Assembly: GCA_030867875.1 (NCBI GenBank)
Contig: JAOWCC010000237.1
Coordinates: 8,411,713-8,475,712 of the forward strand
Direction of reading: 5' to 3'
Length of the DNA: 64,000 nt
Origin: Actinernus sp. WN-2022
Taxonomy: Eukaryota > Cnidaria > Anthozoa > Actiniaria > Actinernidae
Shown: positions 1-12,202 of the stretch, piece after piece
How the letters are laid out: each line of letters begins with the position of its first letter
How positions within the stretch are numbered: the first letter of the stretch is position 1
Position numbers and translations under genes: made by a program
The notes under the pieces: generated by a model
What the model was told of the DNA's origin: nothing
The model's database searches: none
The model's input: the letters and a program-made list of their open reading frames with translations, nothing else

Positions 1-1419
1 AATAATAAAACAGGGCCTCATAAATAGTTGAATGAGACTTACACGTACTTGACTTTTAAACTACCGTAATATTCCCTAATTCAAGCATTTTTAGAACTCA
101 GATAAAATTTGATCTAAAATGTTCACATACATGTATATGTCAGTAATTATTATTATTACACTGTAAGCTCCCAAAAATGAATACATGTACAGTATGTACT
201 GACATGCAGTAGAATAAGTAATGGCAATGGACAGGCAAAATTTATCAATTGCATGACACATTTTCCTTTTTGGTTTTGTCTTGGACAAAAGTCTTTTTTT
301 TTTGTTCTAGTGTGGATAGGCTCATACTCTGAAGATACATGTACATTTTATACATATACCAAACTTGTTAATTTTAAGACAACATCACTTACTTAATCAG
401 CTGCTGCACATGTGTCAACAAGTATTCCAGCACAGACTGGTTTTTTTTGAACTGGGGTTTGGGAATCAAAAGTCTTCCGGGCAATGCACATATCAATTGC
501 ATCCATTATTTCCAGACACTTATTCTCACAACACCTCATCTTTTTCACTGAAACAAAACGAAATTAAACTATAGTCAGTTATATCCAATCATGTACAAGA
601 GTGTTGTTACCCTGGTTACAAGAGGTTTATCACCTCCAGCCCTACACTAATTTTTCTTTCTCATTGCTTTGCTCCTTGCTGGGAAAAATTATATATAGAG
701 AGATAATAAACCTCTGGAATCCAGTTCTAAAATTGCTTTTGCGAAATATACTTGAAAGTGAGCTACCTGTGGTACTACATGTATGTAAAAAAAAGGACAC
801 TTAACGCTGGAGTGAGCCAACGTGAAGCCTTTGCGATGTTCGTACCCCGCAGTACATCTATCAAGTAAGTGTACTGTACTGCACATACTCAGTGTAACTT
901 GCAGCCATGCTGTCCTCATCGATTCTTTGTCATGTTAAACACAACCAATGATCCACAAAGATCAGCAAGAATGCAACAAGTGAGGTTACTCAGCAAGCAC
1001 ATGGAATCCCCAACCTCCCACATAGCTTAATTATTTTGGGAAGACTGCTGGCCAGCATTGTCTTGTGGTTAACTTTGCCTAAATTCCATTCTATATGAAT
1101 ATATTCAAATGCACTCCACTAGATTACTTTTGTGAGACGGACTGCTATTGTGGTGCAATGTGCTGCCATGTAGTTTACAATCATGAGTGAAATTTATATT
1201 AGTACCTCAGAATATCTCACAGGCTGTTGTGTCGGGAGAAAATCCCCAACTCTTTCTCAAGATAACATGACAGGTTCTTAATTCATGTCCCACTCATACA
1301 GATTAGTAGAGGAAGGAGACCTCTTAATGCACTATATACATTGTATGTATTGATAATCAGTAGTGTAATTTTAGTAGTGTAATTAAAATAACACAAGTCT
1401 GCAGGACGAGTGCTATTTG
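1..1419. other. No gene recognised
   Basis: AT-rich sequence with only short open frames in both strands. None has recognisable motifs, splice-site support or composition bias, so I annotate nothing here. Confidence 0.5.
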
Positions 1420-1702
1420 TGGAATTTTCAAACATCACAAACACTATTAATCGTTAATTGAACATTGCACACTAATGATTACTGGTTAATAATGTAGATG
1501 CAGTAATGAAAATTTGATTTTGCATCGAATTAACTAGTTTTTGCATCAAATTAACTGTTTGCACTGCTGTTAGTGATTAACATGTCTATGCGTACTCAGC
1601 CAATCATAATTTAGTATTTTTGTATCCATATTATTAGTATTGGTAATCATTAATGTGCAAGTTCAATTAACAATTAATAGTGTGTGATGTTTGAAAATTC
1701 TA
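1420..1702. repeat. Short inverted-repeat element (MITE-like)
   Basis: The first ~75 bases (starting GGAATTTTCAAACATCACA) recur in inverted orientation at the right end, where TGTGATGTTTGAAAATTC is seen around 1683-1700. The arms agree through TTAATTGAAC and the TAATGATTAC block. It has no coding capacity and looks like a non-autonomous DNA element; no clear target-site duplication was found. Confidence 0.6.
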
Positions 1703-2454
1703 ACAAAATAAACTTTACGAACTCAGCCCCAGTCCTTTTTTCAATTTGGCAGTGGTCAATTAAAAATGGTCACCATGCCAGTGTTTTCATCAGTTCATAG
1801 TTAATAGAGTAGAATGGTTAGGAAACCTGGCAAACTTCAAAAGGGCGCTGCTATTTATGTTGGAAGGGGGTAAGACAAAAGATTGTGTACAGACCTCCCT
1901 GAACGACTGAACTCACACATTTCTATTGGCTGATTGATTAACATGTTGGAATTTATATTGTGTTTTGTGCACGGTAGTGGTTGAAAAAAGCTAACAAAGA
2001 CATATATAACAAAGAAGGTCCCTGAGTTTTATAACCATTCCACTCTATTAACTATGATCAGTCTGAAGCAAGGTAAATTTAACTTTTTATGTTTTGATAT
2101 TTCTATTTCTATTTATTACTATAGACATGGCCACAGGGCAGGCTTAACTTACCTTCCTGGATAATTTCAATGTAAGTTCTCTTCTTTGTCAACAAGCTGA
2201 AATCACTGGTGTTTGTGTGTGAACTATCATCAGTCAATTCTGAAACAAACAATAAGCTCGATATAAAATACCTATTTATAGGAATCCATTTATAGATAGC
2301 CTGATTCCTTTCTAAAGTCACAAAGATTAATTCACACTTCAACTATTTGCACAAACCCATAGCCCAGAGGGCGATTAATGCAATAATTATGAACTGGAAA
2401 GAATCATCTTTATATAAATGGGGACAAATATTGGAAAATAATATTAATAATTAT
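1703..2454. other. No gene recognised
   Basis: Nothing beyond AT-rich unique-looking sequence. The open frame on the minus strand near 2109-2342 has no recognisable motif. Confidence 0.45.
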
Positions 2455-2790
2455 GATTTATAATATAGATACGATAGTACGCGCGCTCTAATTGGCTAAA
2501 AAGCCATGTTTTATCAGAGTATATAACATGGTTTGCCGTGTTTTGTTTGTTTTCAACTGGCAGTTTCCTTTCATCAAGCGCGTAAATCTATATTATAAAA
2601 CAGATAAAGAAGCCTTGAATCCATGTTTTATACTATCATAAAACACTCTGGTCATTTGAGAACACTTGAGAAATGTTGAAAGCACGCGCCTTCAGCTTGT
2701 GCTTTAACATTTCAATGCCCATCGTGTTTTATGATAGTATAAAACATGGCTAAGCCCGAGTAACTAAGGCTAAGGCTTCTTTATTTTGTT
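2455..2790. repeat. Palindromic dispersed repeat
   Basis: Contains an inverted repeat: CATGTTTTATACTATCATAA around 2622-2641 is repeated inverted around 2725-2749, flanked on both sides by AAAGAAGCC-type arms (2607-2613 and its inverse near 2776-2784). It is non-coding and resembles a foldback MITE. Confidence 0.5.
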
Positions 2791-3446
2791 AAATACTCTT
2801 TGAAAAGCACACTGCTACAAAATTAATCCTAAATTGCACTCGAAATCATATGATCACCTTAGCTATTAACCATTGCAGGTTAGTATATAGGGAGAGGATG
2901 CACAGAGTTACAATTATTTCATTGAGTGTTGCATGATGAAATATCTTGAGACATGAGAATGAGACGGCTGAAATTCAGGCTATGTTATGTATTAATACAA
3001 AGAACAATATAATACCAGTTATCACGGCATTATGTTCCTTGCCACTTCAAAATCTTGCTGATAACGACAGTATAGTATATCCCATTGAATTGTAAACAAT
3101 ATAGAAATCTGGTTTGGCTCTTTTTACACCAAAAACTGTAGTATCCGCGTATATCCCTTTTCCCGTGAAATCGCCATGTTGTCCGATACCCCATAGTGCA
3201 CTGCGATCAACGGAACCACCCTTTGAACAACTGGATCCAGTCCTTTTACTAAACGCCTCTTAGTCCTTTTATTACATCCTTGCATGAACATTACGAAACA
3301 TTATGTATAAACACGGTTTTTTTACCGGCGGGTTTATAAAATCTGAACTGGTGTTTGAAAATTACTGGCTTCTTATAATATCTTGTCGGCGATTAATGAT
3401 TAGACGAACTTGTGTTACATAAAGCAATGAGATCATCTAGTTTGTC
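2791..3446. other. No gene recognised
   Basis: Intergenic sequence downstream (on the minus strand) of the DBF4-like copy. No poly(A) tract clear enough to prove a retrocopy was seen immediately after its last codon. Confidence 0.4.
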
Positions 3447-4708
3447 TCAGTAACCCGGGCGAGATATTGCCCTCTGATGCATTTCCCCTTTGCAATGACG
3501 TTCTAAGTCTTTCCTTGGAATGTAGCGTTTACAGTGTTCGCAAAATATGGGCCTACATTCAACCGTTTTGCGTTCGCGTACGTTTGCCTTTGTGAAAGGA
3601 GTGGATTTGTCGCTTAGAAGCTGTTCATCTATGTTCGGCCAAGACTTAAATTCTTTGACAAGCGGTCTGTACTTGTGGGATTTGTCCTCAACTTTTAGAA
3701 AAGGTGCCCGGAGGCTTCGCACGGTTATCTTGTGATGAGATGTCCCCCCACACACTGGCTTGGTTGGATTACGAGATGCACACCGCCGTAAGTCTCTTGT
3801 GTTACAACATCGGTAACATCGGAAACATCGAAAAAAGAGGCCACCTTCCCACCTCGCTTTTGAATTAAGTTTTCCAGTCTTTCGTTAGATACAGCAAAGA
3901 AAAATGTTCTTCGTGAAAGATCTGTCACTTTACCTTTAACGCTGGTGTCCACGTCCGCGTCCTGCATGTGGGAAGTGTTACCACTAACACTAGTAGTAGT
4001 AGTGGCACTGTCACACACGGCGTCTTCCTCGTTCGAGTTCGATGTAAAATACAATCGAGCCTTTTTTGCTGGCGTTGAGGCTGCTACAGGGGAGGAAAAT
4101 ACATGCTCCTCTAGATCACTAGGGCTCTTTATTGGCGTAAGTGGCGTTCCAGCTGTGCTTTCATCTGTGGAAATATTGCTTAGTACGTCTTCTTGTTCCT
4201 TCACAGACTCGCTGCCTACACTGTCATCTGTGCTAATGTCCATTAGAGTACAGCTCTTAACTGGAGAAGAAAACTCACTTGGAGCTCTTTCATCACCGGC
4301 TGTGAAAGTATCCAATATATCATCTTCTTGTGTCTTTGTAGAGAACGTCTGCACGCAGGCTAGTCTCTTTGTTGGTGAATATATCTGCTCAGTTAACGGA
4401 GAAGCCGGCAACTCGCTGGCAAAGCTGCTTTCGTCTGTAGTAATATCGGAATACTGATTGTCGGGTGAAGCCAGGGACGTAAAGCTATAATCTTGTCTCT
4501 TTGTTGGTGAACACATCTGCTTTCTGAATGTAGAACCCAACTCGCTGGCGCAGCTACTTTCATCTGTAGTAATATATTTCAACTCTTCGGCAATATGCTG
4601 ATTTTCAGGTGTGAAGAATGAGGCCAGGGACGTAAAGCTATAATCCTTATCGCTCTGAGAAGTTTCTAAGTCTTCAGCTTCATTCGTAATTGTGACTTTC
4701 GGGATCAT
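3447..4708 (-). pseudogene. DBF4-like protein, intronless copy with a frame break
   Basis: Dbf4 is the regulatory subunit of the Cdc7 replication-initiation kinase. Two minus-strand frames join here. The first (4708-3725) holds an acidic Ser/Thr-rich N-terminal part with three related YSFTSLAS/TTDESS blocks and many SP/TP-K/R sites, then a segment (TFFFAVSNERLENLIQKRGG) resembling Dbf4 motif N. The second (up to 3447) has PFLKVEDKSHKYRP, a close match to Dbf4 motif M, followed by a CEHC...H...H finger like the Dbf4-type zinc finger (motif C). The frame changes by one base near 3770-3800 between motifs N and M. There are no introns over 1.26 kb, and the N-terminal extension is unusual for Dbf4. 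It is most simply a retrocopy or degenerate paralogue; a short programmed shift or assembly error is possible. Motif M and the finger make the family call fairly firm. Confidence 0.6.
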
Positions 4709-5800
4709 GCAGTTTTGATAATCAAGACTGCGGCTTCAGCGCGCAGAGGCTTACGGCATGTTGCTCGCGGCACAGTGCCAGATTCCTGAACCGGAAATTC
4801 ATGTGAACGAACAATGTGAACAACGCGTGACACTTTCGGGCTTACTGGAAATACCCATAAATTAAAAAAAAAAGGAATTTATACCGCTTTTATAAGTATA
4901 AAGTCAACAAATTCTCACCTGAAAAGTTTCATCGAAAATGTTAAGCATAGTCCTCTCTTGCTCTTGACATAGTAGATTGCCAAACAAATAAGTTTTTGAA
5001 ACGTTTCTTGTTCTAACTACAAAATTACCTGTTATATTATTAACCAGATCACCGAACTTTTTTGACGTATGCCCAACGTATCCTGCTGGTAGGTCAGTCT
5101 GCGGGCTTGAGAAAATTACCGAAAAAGTTGAAAAGAGATGTTCCACATCTTAATATTGCCATTACAGGTGCGACGTTTACAGCTATAAAGCCCCGTTTTC
5201 GTTTACCGTAGGCTGGCAAAGTTTGTTAATTTTTTAAATATTATTTTGGATCAGTTCGCTTTTCAATTCTTTGAAGGAAAACGTCAATCAAAATGAAATA
5301 AGATATTGGAGCGTGAATCCACAGTGCTCCTTCGAGTTCCTTTGGCCTTTGGCGAAAACGTATCTGCGGCGCACCTCTGCTTGGATCCTGGCCTATTTGC
5401 AAACGTTTTATTTTGCTTTGTAATAATTGCTCAGTACGAATACATATCCTTTTTGCGGTGTTGTTGACTTGCAAGGGGCTTTGTTTCAATAACTTGCGAA
5501 CCATTTCCGCTACACGGCTTCTCAGAAACTATGGGGCAAGCCGTTAATTTCATCCCACCGACGGTCTTGTCATTTTCACCGGCTATTATTTACAATAACA
5601 TTATTTTGCGTTTTAAACTTTTATTATTATAAACTCAAATTCCCGAAAAAAAATGGAAGATAAAAATGTTCCATACCACGTTTCTGTTTGAGTAGTTTTT
5701 GATAGCCGGGAACTTGACGCGCGTATCGATCATTTTACGTGGAATTTTAACTGCTGTTTAAACTTATAAATTCGGCAAAGTTTAGAATGCTCGTAATGAT
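4709..5800. other. No supported gene
   Basis: Contains two short minus-strand frames (4904-5146 and 5241-5504, the latter 87 residues and basic). Neither has recognisable motifs or good splice context. They could be exons of an unknown gene, but I cannot support that. Confidence 0.35.
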
Positions 5801-5880
5801 GACTAAGTCGATTAAGAGGACGAGCGAGTAGCAGCTCACGTTTCGAGCGCTAGCCCTTCGTCAGAGCAAAAGAGAAAAAA
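5800..5880. repeat. Dispersed repeat end (CGTTTCGAGCGCTAGCCC type)
   Basis: Contains CGTTTCGAGCGCTAGCCCTT followed by CGTCAGAGC at about 5839-5867. I recall this sequence as a widely dispersed cnidarian/metazoan repeat terminus (possibly Penelope-like). No coding sequence is associated. Confidence 0.35.
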
Positions 5881-6023
5881 GTTTAGAATGCATTGGTTAA
5901 CCGGCAACTGCCAGTAATACCAGTAAATCAAACATTCCCACGGCTTTATTCTGACCGTTCTCTGATCTACTTCCTACTTCGTATTCAAAGTGAGCAATAA
6001 ACCTTGAAAAGATTATAATCCGA

Positions 6024-6479
6024 TTAAACTGACAGCAACAGCGGAAATACCACTCGATGCGCAATATCTATGTCTTGAAGACTTACGTGGGCTCCTATTT
6101 TGGTAAATATCTTTACACATAGGGAAGCTGAAGTTAGGGCGGATTCTTGCTCATTGGTCTCTGGTACGCCAACTATTTTGATGTTATAGCGATTATCTAT
6201 CATTTCGGAGATGGCATCTGTTTTCTCGATTATATTAAGCAACCTTTTCTTCAGTTCACTTAATTCAGTGCGAGCTGAATCTTGCAGTGATTTTAGGTCG
6301 TCGTATTTTCCACTTAGGAAACCAATACCTTCCTCTTCATCATTCGAGTTGGTTGAGGTTCTGGTCTCCGCGGCTTGATCAAGTACTCTTTTTAAGTTTT
6401 TAAACTCTTGTGAGAGCGAGTTCAACTGCTCCCTCAGTTCTTCGTTTTCCTTTTTTAGAGTTTGGTAGTTATTAACCAT
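6024..6479 (-). pseudogene. L1/Tx1-type retrotransposon ORF1 fragment
   Basis: The 151-residue frame begins with a leucine/heptad coiled coil (residues about 5-40 and 65-90). It continues into an RNA-recognition-like segment (NRYNIKIVGVPETNEQES, then a helix and DIDIAHRV), which is the order seen in L1-type ORF1p. It stops just after the AHRV motif, so the C-terminal half is missing. It lies directly against the truncated end of the Gypsy element at about 6540, which suggests that one inserted into or was joined to the other. No reverse transcriptase accompanies it. The open frame may be a short remnant rather than a functional gene. Confidence 0.55.
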
Positions 6480-6539
6480 GTTTAAGTTGAATTAGACGAA
6501 TATAAGTCAATTTTACCGGAGCAAGTTAATTTGCCGCCA

Positions 6540-9252
6540 TCTTGTTCACGCTCCAAAGCTCGCTTCTTCATCAGAAGACCTTGTTGTATAGTGATAGTGC
6601 TTCTTTCAGGCCAATATGCCTTCAGTGCAGAACAGACTTTAGTTTTGTCTGGCCATTCTCCTTGGCTAAACTCATTTAGCTTTTGGCAAACTTGATCTTC
6701 ATCCTGGTATGAGCGTATCTGTTGTAGCCTCTTCTGTAGCTGGCAAGCTTTCGATTACTGACGATACATACAGATTGAGATCCTCTGTGAGTTGACGGTC
6801 TTGTTTGGTTAAGGGACCAGATAGTGGAGCTCTAGAGAGTGTGTCGGCAGTAACGAGGTCTTTCCCTGGGATGTGTCTTATGGTGTACGAGTAGCGCATC
6901 AATCTCATCCTGAATCGTTGAATCCTTGGTGGGACGAGCGGCTTTGTGGTCTGTCTCAATAAAGATGTATTTGCCAATGATATAGTTGCTGAACTTTTCG
7001 CAGGCCCATGTTGTAGCTAGCGCTTCTTTCTCTATTTGAGCATATCTTTGCTCAGAGCTTGTCATGGAACGTGATGCATATGCTGCTGGTTTCATAGTTC
7101 CATCAGACTGTTTCTGCATGAGTACTGCGCCAAGTCCATAAGATGTTGCATCAGCAGAGATGGTGGTTTCTCTAGTTGTATCATAATAGGCAAGGGTGGG
7201 GTGCTGCTTAGCTCGCTTTTCAAGTCATCAAACGCCTTCTGTTGCTGTATTCCCCATGTGAAGTCGTTTTTCTTGTTAAGGAGATCTCTCATTGGTTTCG
7301 TTTTCTCTGCAAGGTGTGGGACGAACTTTGCCTGTTGGTTTACCATCCCGAGAAATCTACGCACATCAATTACTCTGGTGGGTGCTGGCATCTCTTTTAT
7401 GGCTTCAACTTTCTCAGCATCAGACATAATTCCATCCCCATTTATGATGTAACCAGCAAACTTTACTTCGGGCTTCGAGAAGCCACACTTGTCTGCATTG
7501 AGTGTTATTCCTGCACCTTCAAGATGTCGTAGAGTCGCGTGTAGTCCTGGATTTTCCATGGATGAGTATGTCGTCAATCAGTGAAACAATTCCCTCGACA
7601 CCCTCAAGTACATGTTGCATTTTCATCTCAAAATGTTCTGGAGCTGTCTTAATGCCGAAAGGCATTCGATTGAAGCAATATCTCCCAAAGGCGTCAGGTG
7701 TCAGTTTCTGTTGCCAGAATCCAGAATTAGCGTCAACTTTGCTAAAGAATTTGGAGTCCCCAATCTGTCCAAGGAGATCATCGATTTTCGGTAAGGGGTA
7801 GGGTTCCCTTAAAACGTTGTCATTCAGCTTTGTGAGATCAACACAAATTCTTACTCTGCCGTCAGGTTTTGGGACAACAACCATCCCTGAGCACCACTCC
7901 GTTGGGACGCTTTCCGGTACCTTTGTAATAACTTCTAGGCTTTCCATTCGAGCTAGTTCCTCCTTAACTTTCCCCATAAGTGGTAAGGCAACACGTCGTG
8001 GCGTAGTTAGAGCGAACGGTTTAGCTCCCGGCACACGTTTAATGGAAAATTCGCCGTCCATTGTGCCTAGACCGCTGAACAATTTGGGGTATTTTTCCTT
8101 TATTTCCTCTCCGTATGTCACGCTTCCGGTTTGCGTGACATTGTTGATCTTTTTGATCTTTTTGAGAAGATCGAATTTCTCTATTGTTGGCCGTCCAAGA
8201 AGCGGTTCCTTGAGGTTCTTCACGACATACACTTCATCTTTTATCGTTGTCTTGTTGCTTTCAAACATTGTCATCAAACGTCCTACGACGTTCAGTTCGG
8301 TTTGTCCCGGTCCAAAGAGTTTTTTCGTTGTTTTAGTAATGTTATTCAATCCGCTTTGATTGTAAACAGATGTCGGAATGACTGTCACGTCCGCTCCCGT
8401 GTCAATTTTAAACTCCACCATTGTTTGTCCAATCTTTACAAAGAGTTTCCACTTCTGATTGGAGTCATCGGAGTTTACACTTCCAAGGAAGGCTTCAGAG
8501 TACTCTTCTTCTTGGTCGTCTTCGACGTAATTGACTGACGAACTTCTACAAACTGATCTAAAGTGACCTTTCTGTTGACATTTGAAACACGTGGCGTTTC
8601 TCGCCGGGCATTCCTGGCGTCTGTGGAATTTTCCACCACAGTTAAAGCATTTCCTCTCTGTATCTAGTGTTGTACCTGGTTTCGGTTTTCTCCTTGTTGG
8701 ATCGTCCTGTTTTACAAAGGAGATCTTAGCTTCTTCATTGTCCCCTTTCAAGATTTCTTGATGTTCCTTGATCATTTCAGATGCCTTTACCTGCTTGATA
8801 GCCTTATCGAGATCGAGTTTCTCGTCTTGCATTAATTTACGTGAAAGGTCATTATTGCGAATTCCAACTACAATCCGATCGCGGATCAGTTCGTTTGTTA
8901 GTTCTCCAAAGTTGCAGGTCTGGGCCAATTTAAACAAGTCATCAATGAAATCGATCACTGGCCCATTCTCTCGTTGTACTCTCCGGTTGAATCGCGCCCT
9001 CTCGAAGATCGTGTTTCTTCTTCCAATGAAATGCTGATTGAATCGCTCTACAATCTTCTTAAAGGTCTACTCGTCCTCGTCAGTCGTAGGAACGTGGAAA
9101 CTTTCCAGTGTTTCATGGGCATTTCCACCGGTGCCAGACTTCGATACAAGATCTGATGCGATGCTGTAGCAACAAAAGCGGTCTACCCATTTTTTCCAAT
9201 CCTCTGGTTTCTTTGAATCTAGCTTTTCGGGAATCGGTATTTGTGAAGTCAT
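6540..9252 (-). pseudogene. Ty3/Gypsy retrotransposon gag-pol, broken
   Basis: Reading leftwards from ATG 9252 there is a gag, two CCHC knuckles (around 8668-8575), an aspartic protease with DTGAD (near 8395), and reverse transcriptase (RICVDLTKLN, then IDDIL near 7560). Next come the RT thumb and RNase H (ETDHK near 6955, HIPGKD near 6865). Gag, protease and RT core share one frame from 9252 to 7519, interrupted by a TAG at about 9067. Further frame changes occur near 7560, 7110 and 6960, with a small deletion just after the IDDIL motif. No integrase is present: the sequence ends near 6540 at the L1-type fragment. It is a dead copy. A primer-binding-like site and LTR end lie just upstream, at 9274-9290. 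Confidence 0.85.
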
Positions 9253-9273
9253 TTCGCTATCCTAAATAGTAAG

Positions 9274-9760
9274 AACCACTTCTGACACCATGTAGGGTTT
9301 TCCAAGAGTCTTAACTAGAGTATTAAAACTACCAGGCACTGTGAGTCTTCGAGTCCATTTCTATATTTAATGCCACTCCCTTTCCTCCTACAGAATATCC
9401 TATTACACTGATGTCATTATGCTAGGTAACCACACAGTATTATATATTGGTAACTAAGTATTATATCGATAACTAAGTAGTATACATGTATATGGTAACT
9501 AAGTATTATATATCGATAACTGAGTATTATATATGACAAAGAAGTATTATCGAAGTAATCGGCATGCCATAGAGTGCTGGGTGGATAACATTGTGGTACT
9601 GCTTTGTTTTGCTGATAGAGCCACCATTTGCCAGAAATTATGCATGATCTTCCCTTAATTCCTGCAAAGTCGTCTCAGGAGAATCATTTGCTAACTCAGC
9701 TTGGGTCAGCAAACACCAAAGGTAGAAGTAACGTCCTGTAAACAATATGAAAAACTTGTG
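9274..9760 (-). mobile_element. Gypsy 5' LTR end, primer-binding site and internal tandem repeat
   Basis: On the minus strand the LTR appears to end ...CCCTACA at 9290, followed at once by TGGTGTCAGAAGTGGT (9289-9274), a common Gypsy primer-binding sequence, and then the gag ATG at 9252. Within the presumed LTR, 9435-9550 is a degenerate tandem repeat built on TAACTAAGTATTATAT. The outer LTR boundary was not determined, and no second LTR is visible because the left half of the element is lost. Confidence 0.5.
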
Positions 9761-10429
9761 ATATAATCGACGTGAACATGAGTGAAATATCAGCTACATC
9801 ATAGGCTACAGTGGGAATTAGGATTGATTCTGTTTTACCACTCGAAGGTGGACCGATAACCTCAACAGGTTACAGCCCCTCTATCGAGGTCTATGAGAGC
9901 CTACGATTTATTGTCCTTATCCGAGAAGGTTTAGCCATATGCAGTTCGAACACAAAGGCAGCACCTTAATTCTACTCGTTATTTTATTACCATTTTCATT
10001 GACGGAAAGTTTCAAGTCTCATTTGAACAATTGCATTCAGCTGACCATTAATAAAACACGTACCACCTAGATTTCATTAAGTCTGGTAGGCGGTATGCCT
10101 TTGAAAGCTTCATACTGTATGAAAGCAGACCTCACATTATTTTGACTGATGATTAACTAAATGAAATTTTCAAAACGTGACTTGAAACTTCCAGGGTCGC
10201 ACGTCAATGAAAACGGTAATAATACCCTGAGTGCTGGTGCGGCCAGAATCGACCCAGTCTTTTTCTTATGCGGTCATGGGTCAGGAAAGGTCAAATTTTC
10301 ATCATTTCAAACAAGCATAGAACATAGAGTATTCTCTGTTAGCCAAACATGTCTTCACAGAAGTACTCAAAACCTTTCAAAGATTCATATGTATAAAAAT
10401 TACAAATGTGGTTAGGGGCACTTTAAGTC
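9761..10429. other. No gene recognised
   Basis: Only short frames without motifs. The plus-strand frame at 10161-10415 has no recognisable domain. Confidence 0.4.
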
Positions 10430-11235
10430 CTTTGAAGCAATTTCAGGGTCCAACAAGAAGTGACCACTGCCCTGCATATCAACCACCATAAACCCATTGT
10501 TTGAATGCTCGTAGCAATAGTGAGCTAGGTTTTCGGCTTTTTTTCTGACTTCCGAGTCAATGGCACAGGTGATGCCATTGTTGTTAAGGTATTTAGGAAA
10601 GTCCTCTTCAATAAACTCCTCAACAGTGACGTATTCTTCATACCATAAAAATAGTTTTGAACGTTAAAGTTTGTCCATAAATTTCCAGATTATCGTCATT
10701 GATAAGATCTCTTTCCAACATCCCAGCAAAATTATTTGATAGCATGTGCATTTGAACAACATTTTTTGTATGTTGCTTGACAGTCTAGTTTGTATGCTTG
10801 ATTACGTTTAACTTCTTGACAACCCATGCATGATCATTGAATCCCGGAGTGTTACTACTGGCTTTGAATGCTTCTCGAAACCCCCCTTTCCCAAAAGGCT
10901 CCTTCTGCACCACAAACTCTACTGTTACGGGATGACACGACTGTGCCACTTGGCTGATATCAAAAGTGAACAGGTCAATGTTCTCTGACAACCTTTCATT
11001 GATTACTATCCCTAGTTTAAGCATCTCTAGCACAGATAAACTTTTGGGATAAGTTTTACTTTGGCTTGGGCCCTTGGTTGACTGTAATGAATTTGGCACG
11101 AACCTTGTTTTCGGCCTAGTTTGGTAATCCGCGCTGTCGTCGCAGCATCGCCGGCATCCGGTTGAGGCCGAGGCTGGTCGGGAATCTGTTCCAAATACGT
11201 GTATGGCGGGCCCTGTTCACCGGCCAAGACGTCGC
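10430..11235 (-). pseudogene. Alpha-kinase domain fragment, broken
   Basis: The minus strand carries, in order, a start (MECDVLAGEQGP, ATG near 11237) and the alpha-kinase glycine-rich segment (PFGKGGFREAFKASS, near 10890). The catalytic-lysine strand (WVVKK, near 10825), a middle helix (NNFAGMLERDL) and the terminal segment (NGFMVVDMQGSGHFLLDPEI, near 10500-10440) follow. These are characteristic of atypical alpha-kinases (vwkA/MHCK/eEF2K type). The frame changes near 11090, a TAG follows WVVKKLNVIKHTN at about 10787, and another break lies near 10640. It is therefore a pseudogene. No intron boundaries explain these breaks. Confidence 0.7.
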
Positions 11236-12197
11236 ATTCCATTTTTTTTTTAATTATTGAAGCAAAATACCTATTGCATGCGGTCTTGATGTTCTTCAAA
11301 GTCAGCTGCTCATATTCGAATGGGACGAATTCTCTCGGTGCGACACTTGAATACTTTTGAGCCTTCCCTGAAACATTGTCTCATTCTTAATAATATCATT
11401 CCTTTTATCTGTTTTCGTAGTTCTTTTTTCTTTCGTCGCAGCATGTGGGAATGGGACCTCACGAGTCCAGCATGGCGCGATGGGAAGTATTGGATTGCGC
11501 ACGCAAGGAATGATGGAAGTGGCAGCACCCAGCCAATTCGAAAATATTTTTGCTTTACGTTTTTTAAAGTTTGATTTCACTTATATTTTGGATTTCATTT
11601 TCATATTTGTTTTCCTTTCCAATTTATTTTCATTTTAATTTCTTCTTTCCTTTATTTTTGTTTCAAATTTGTTTTTGCTAATTTTTATTTTAAAAAAGTC
11701 AAAAAAGATCAGTGGCAGTGCTCGGGCTCCATACATGTGTTATCAGTGTATGTGGTCATTCTGTTGTGGATTATCTTTTCAAGTCTTTCATTATGTCCGT
11801 ATTAATGTTTGTTTATTTTGCCTGATATGAACGCTTTCGTTGGGTATTATTATTTTTCAAATTTGAATGCATTAGCCCTTTCTCATCAGAAATTCTCTTC
11901 ACGCTATAGTGCACTTCACAAAGAAACATTGCTTTTACACCTTCGATAATTAACTTCACCGGAAGGCCGAGTTATTGCACGGCCGACCGAATTTCAGTCT
12001 CTTTGCGTTTTGAAAATAAAGTATTTTCCGAAATCCGCGCGTGCTATCCCCGTAGCTAACACGGATAAAACCCGAGACGAACCACAAACAAGACCCGATA
12101 CAACTATTTTCAAATTTAGGAAAGCTCACACCATAGAAGTTACCTAAATCCACTTCTTAGCTCGAAGTTTACAGCGTATGATCCACACCCCCTCCCC
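11236..12197. other. No gene recognised; left flank of the Polinton
   Basis: AT-rich DNA with homopolymer-rich stretches at 11570-11720. The open frames at 11302-11580 (both strands) lack motifs. The last five bases before the element are GCATA (12198-12202), repeated at the far side. Confidence 0.4.
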
Positions 12198-12202
12198 GCA
12201 TA

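Noticed and set aside
3945..4457. 170-residue plus-strand frame opposite the DBF4-like copy
   Set aside because: Antisense shadow of the repetitive Ser/Thr-rich minus-strand coding region; no motifs of its own.
5241..5504. 87-residue basic minus-strand frame
   Set aside because: No recognisable domain, no splice partner and no conservation evidence available; cannot be supported as a gene.
7817..8538. Plus-strand frames of 135-180 residues
   Set aside because: Antisense shadows of the Gypsy gag-pol sequence.
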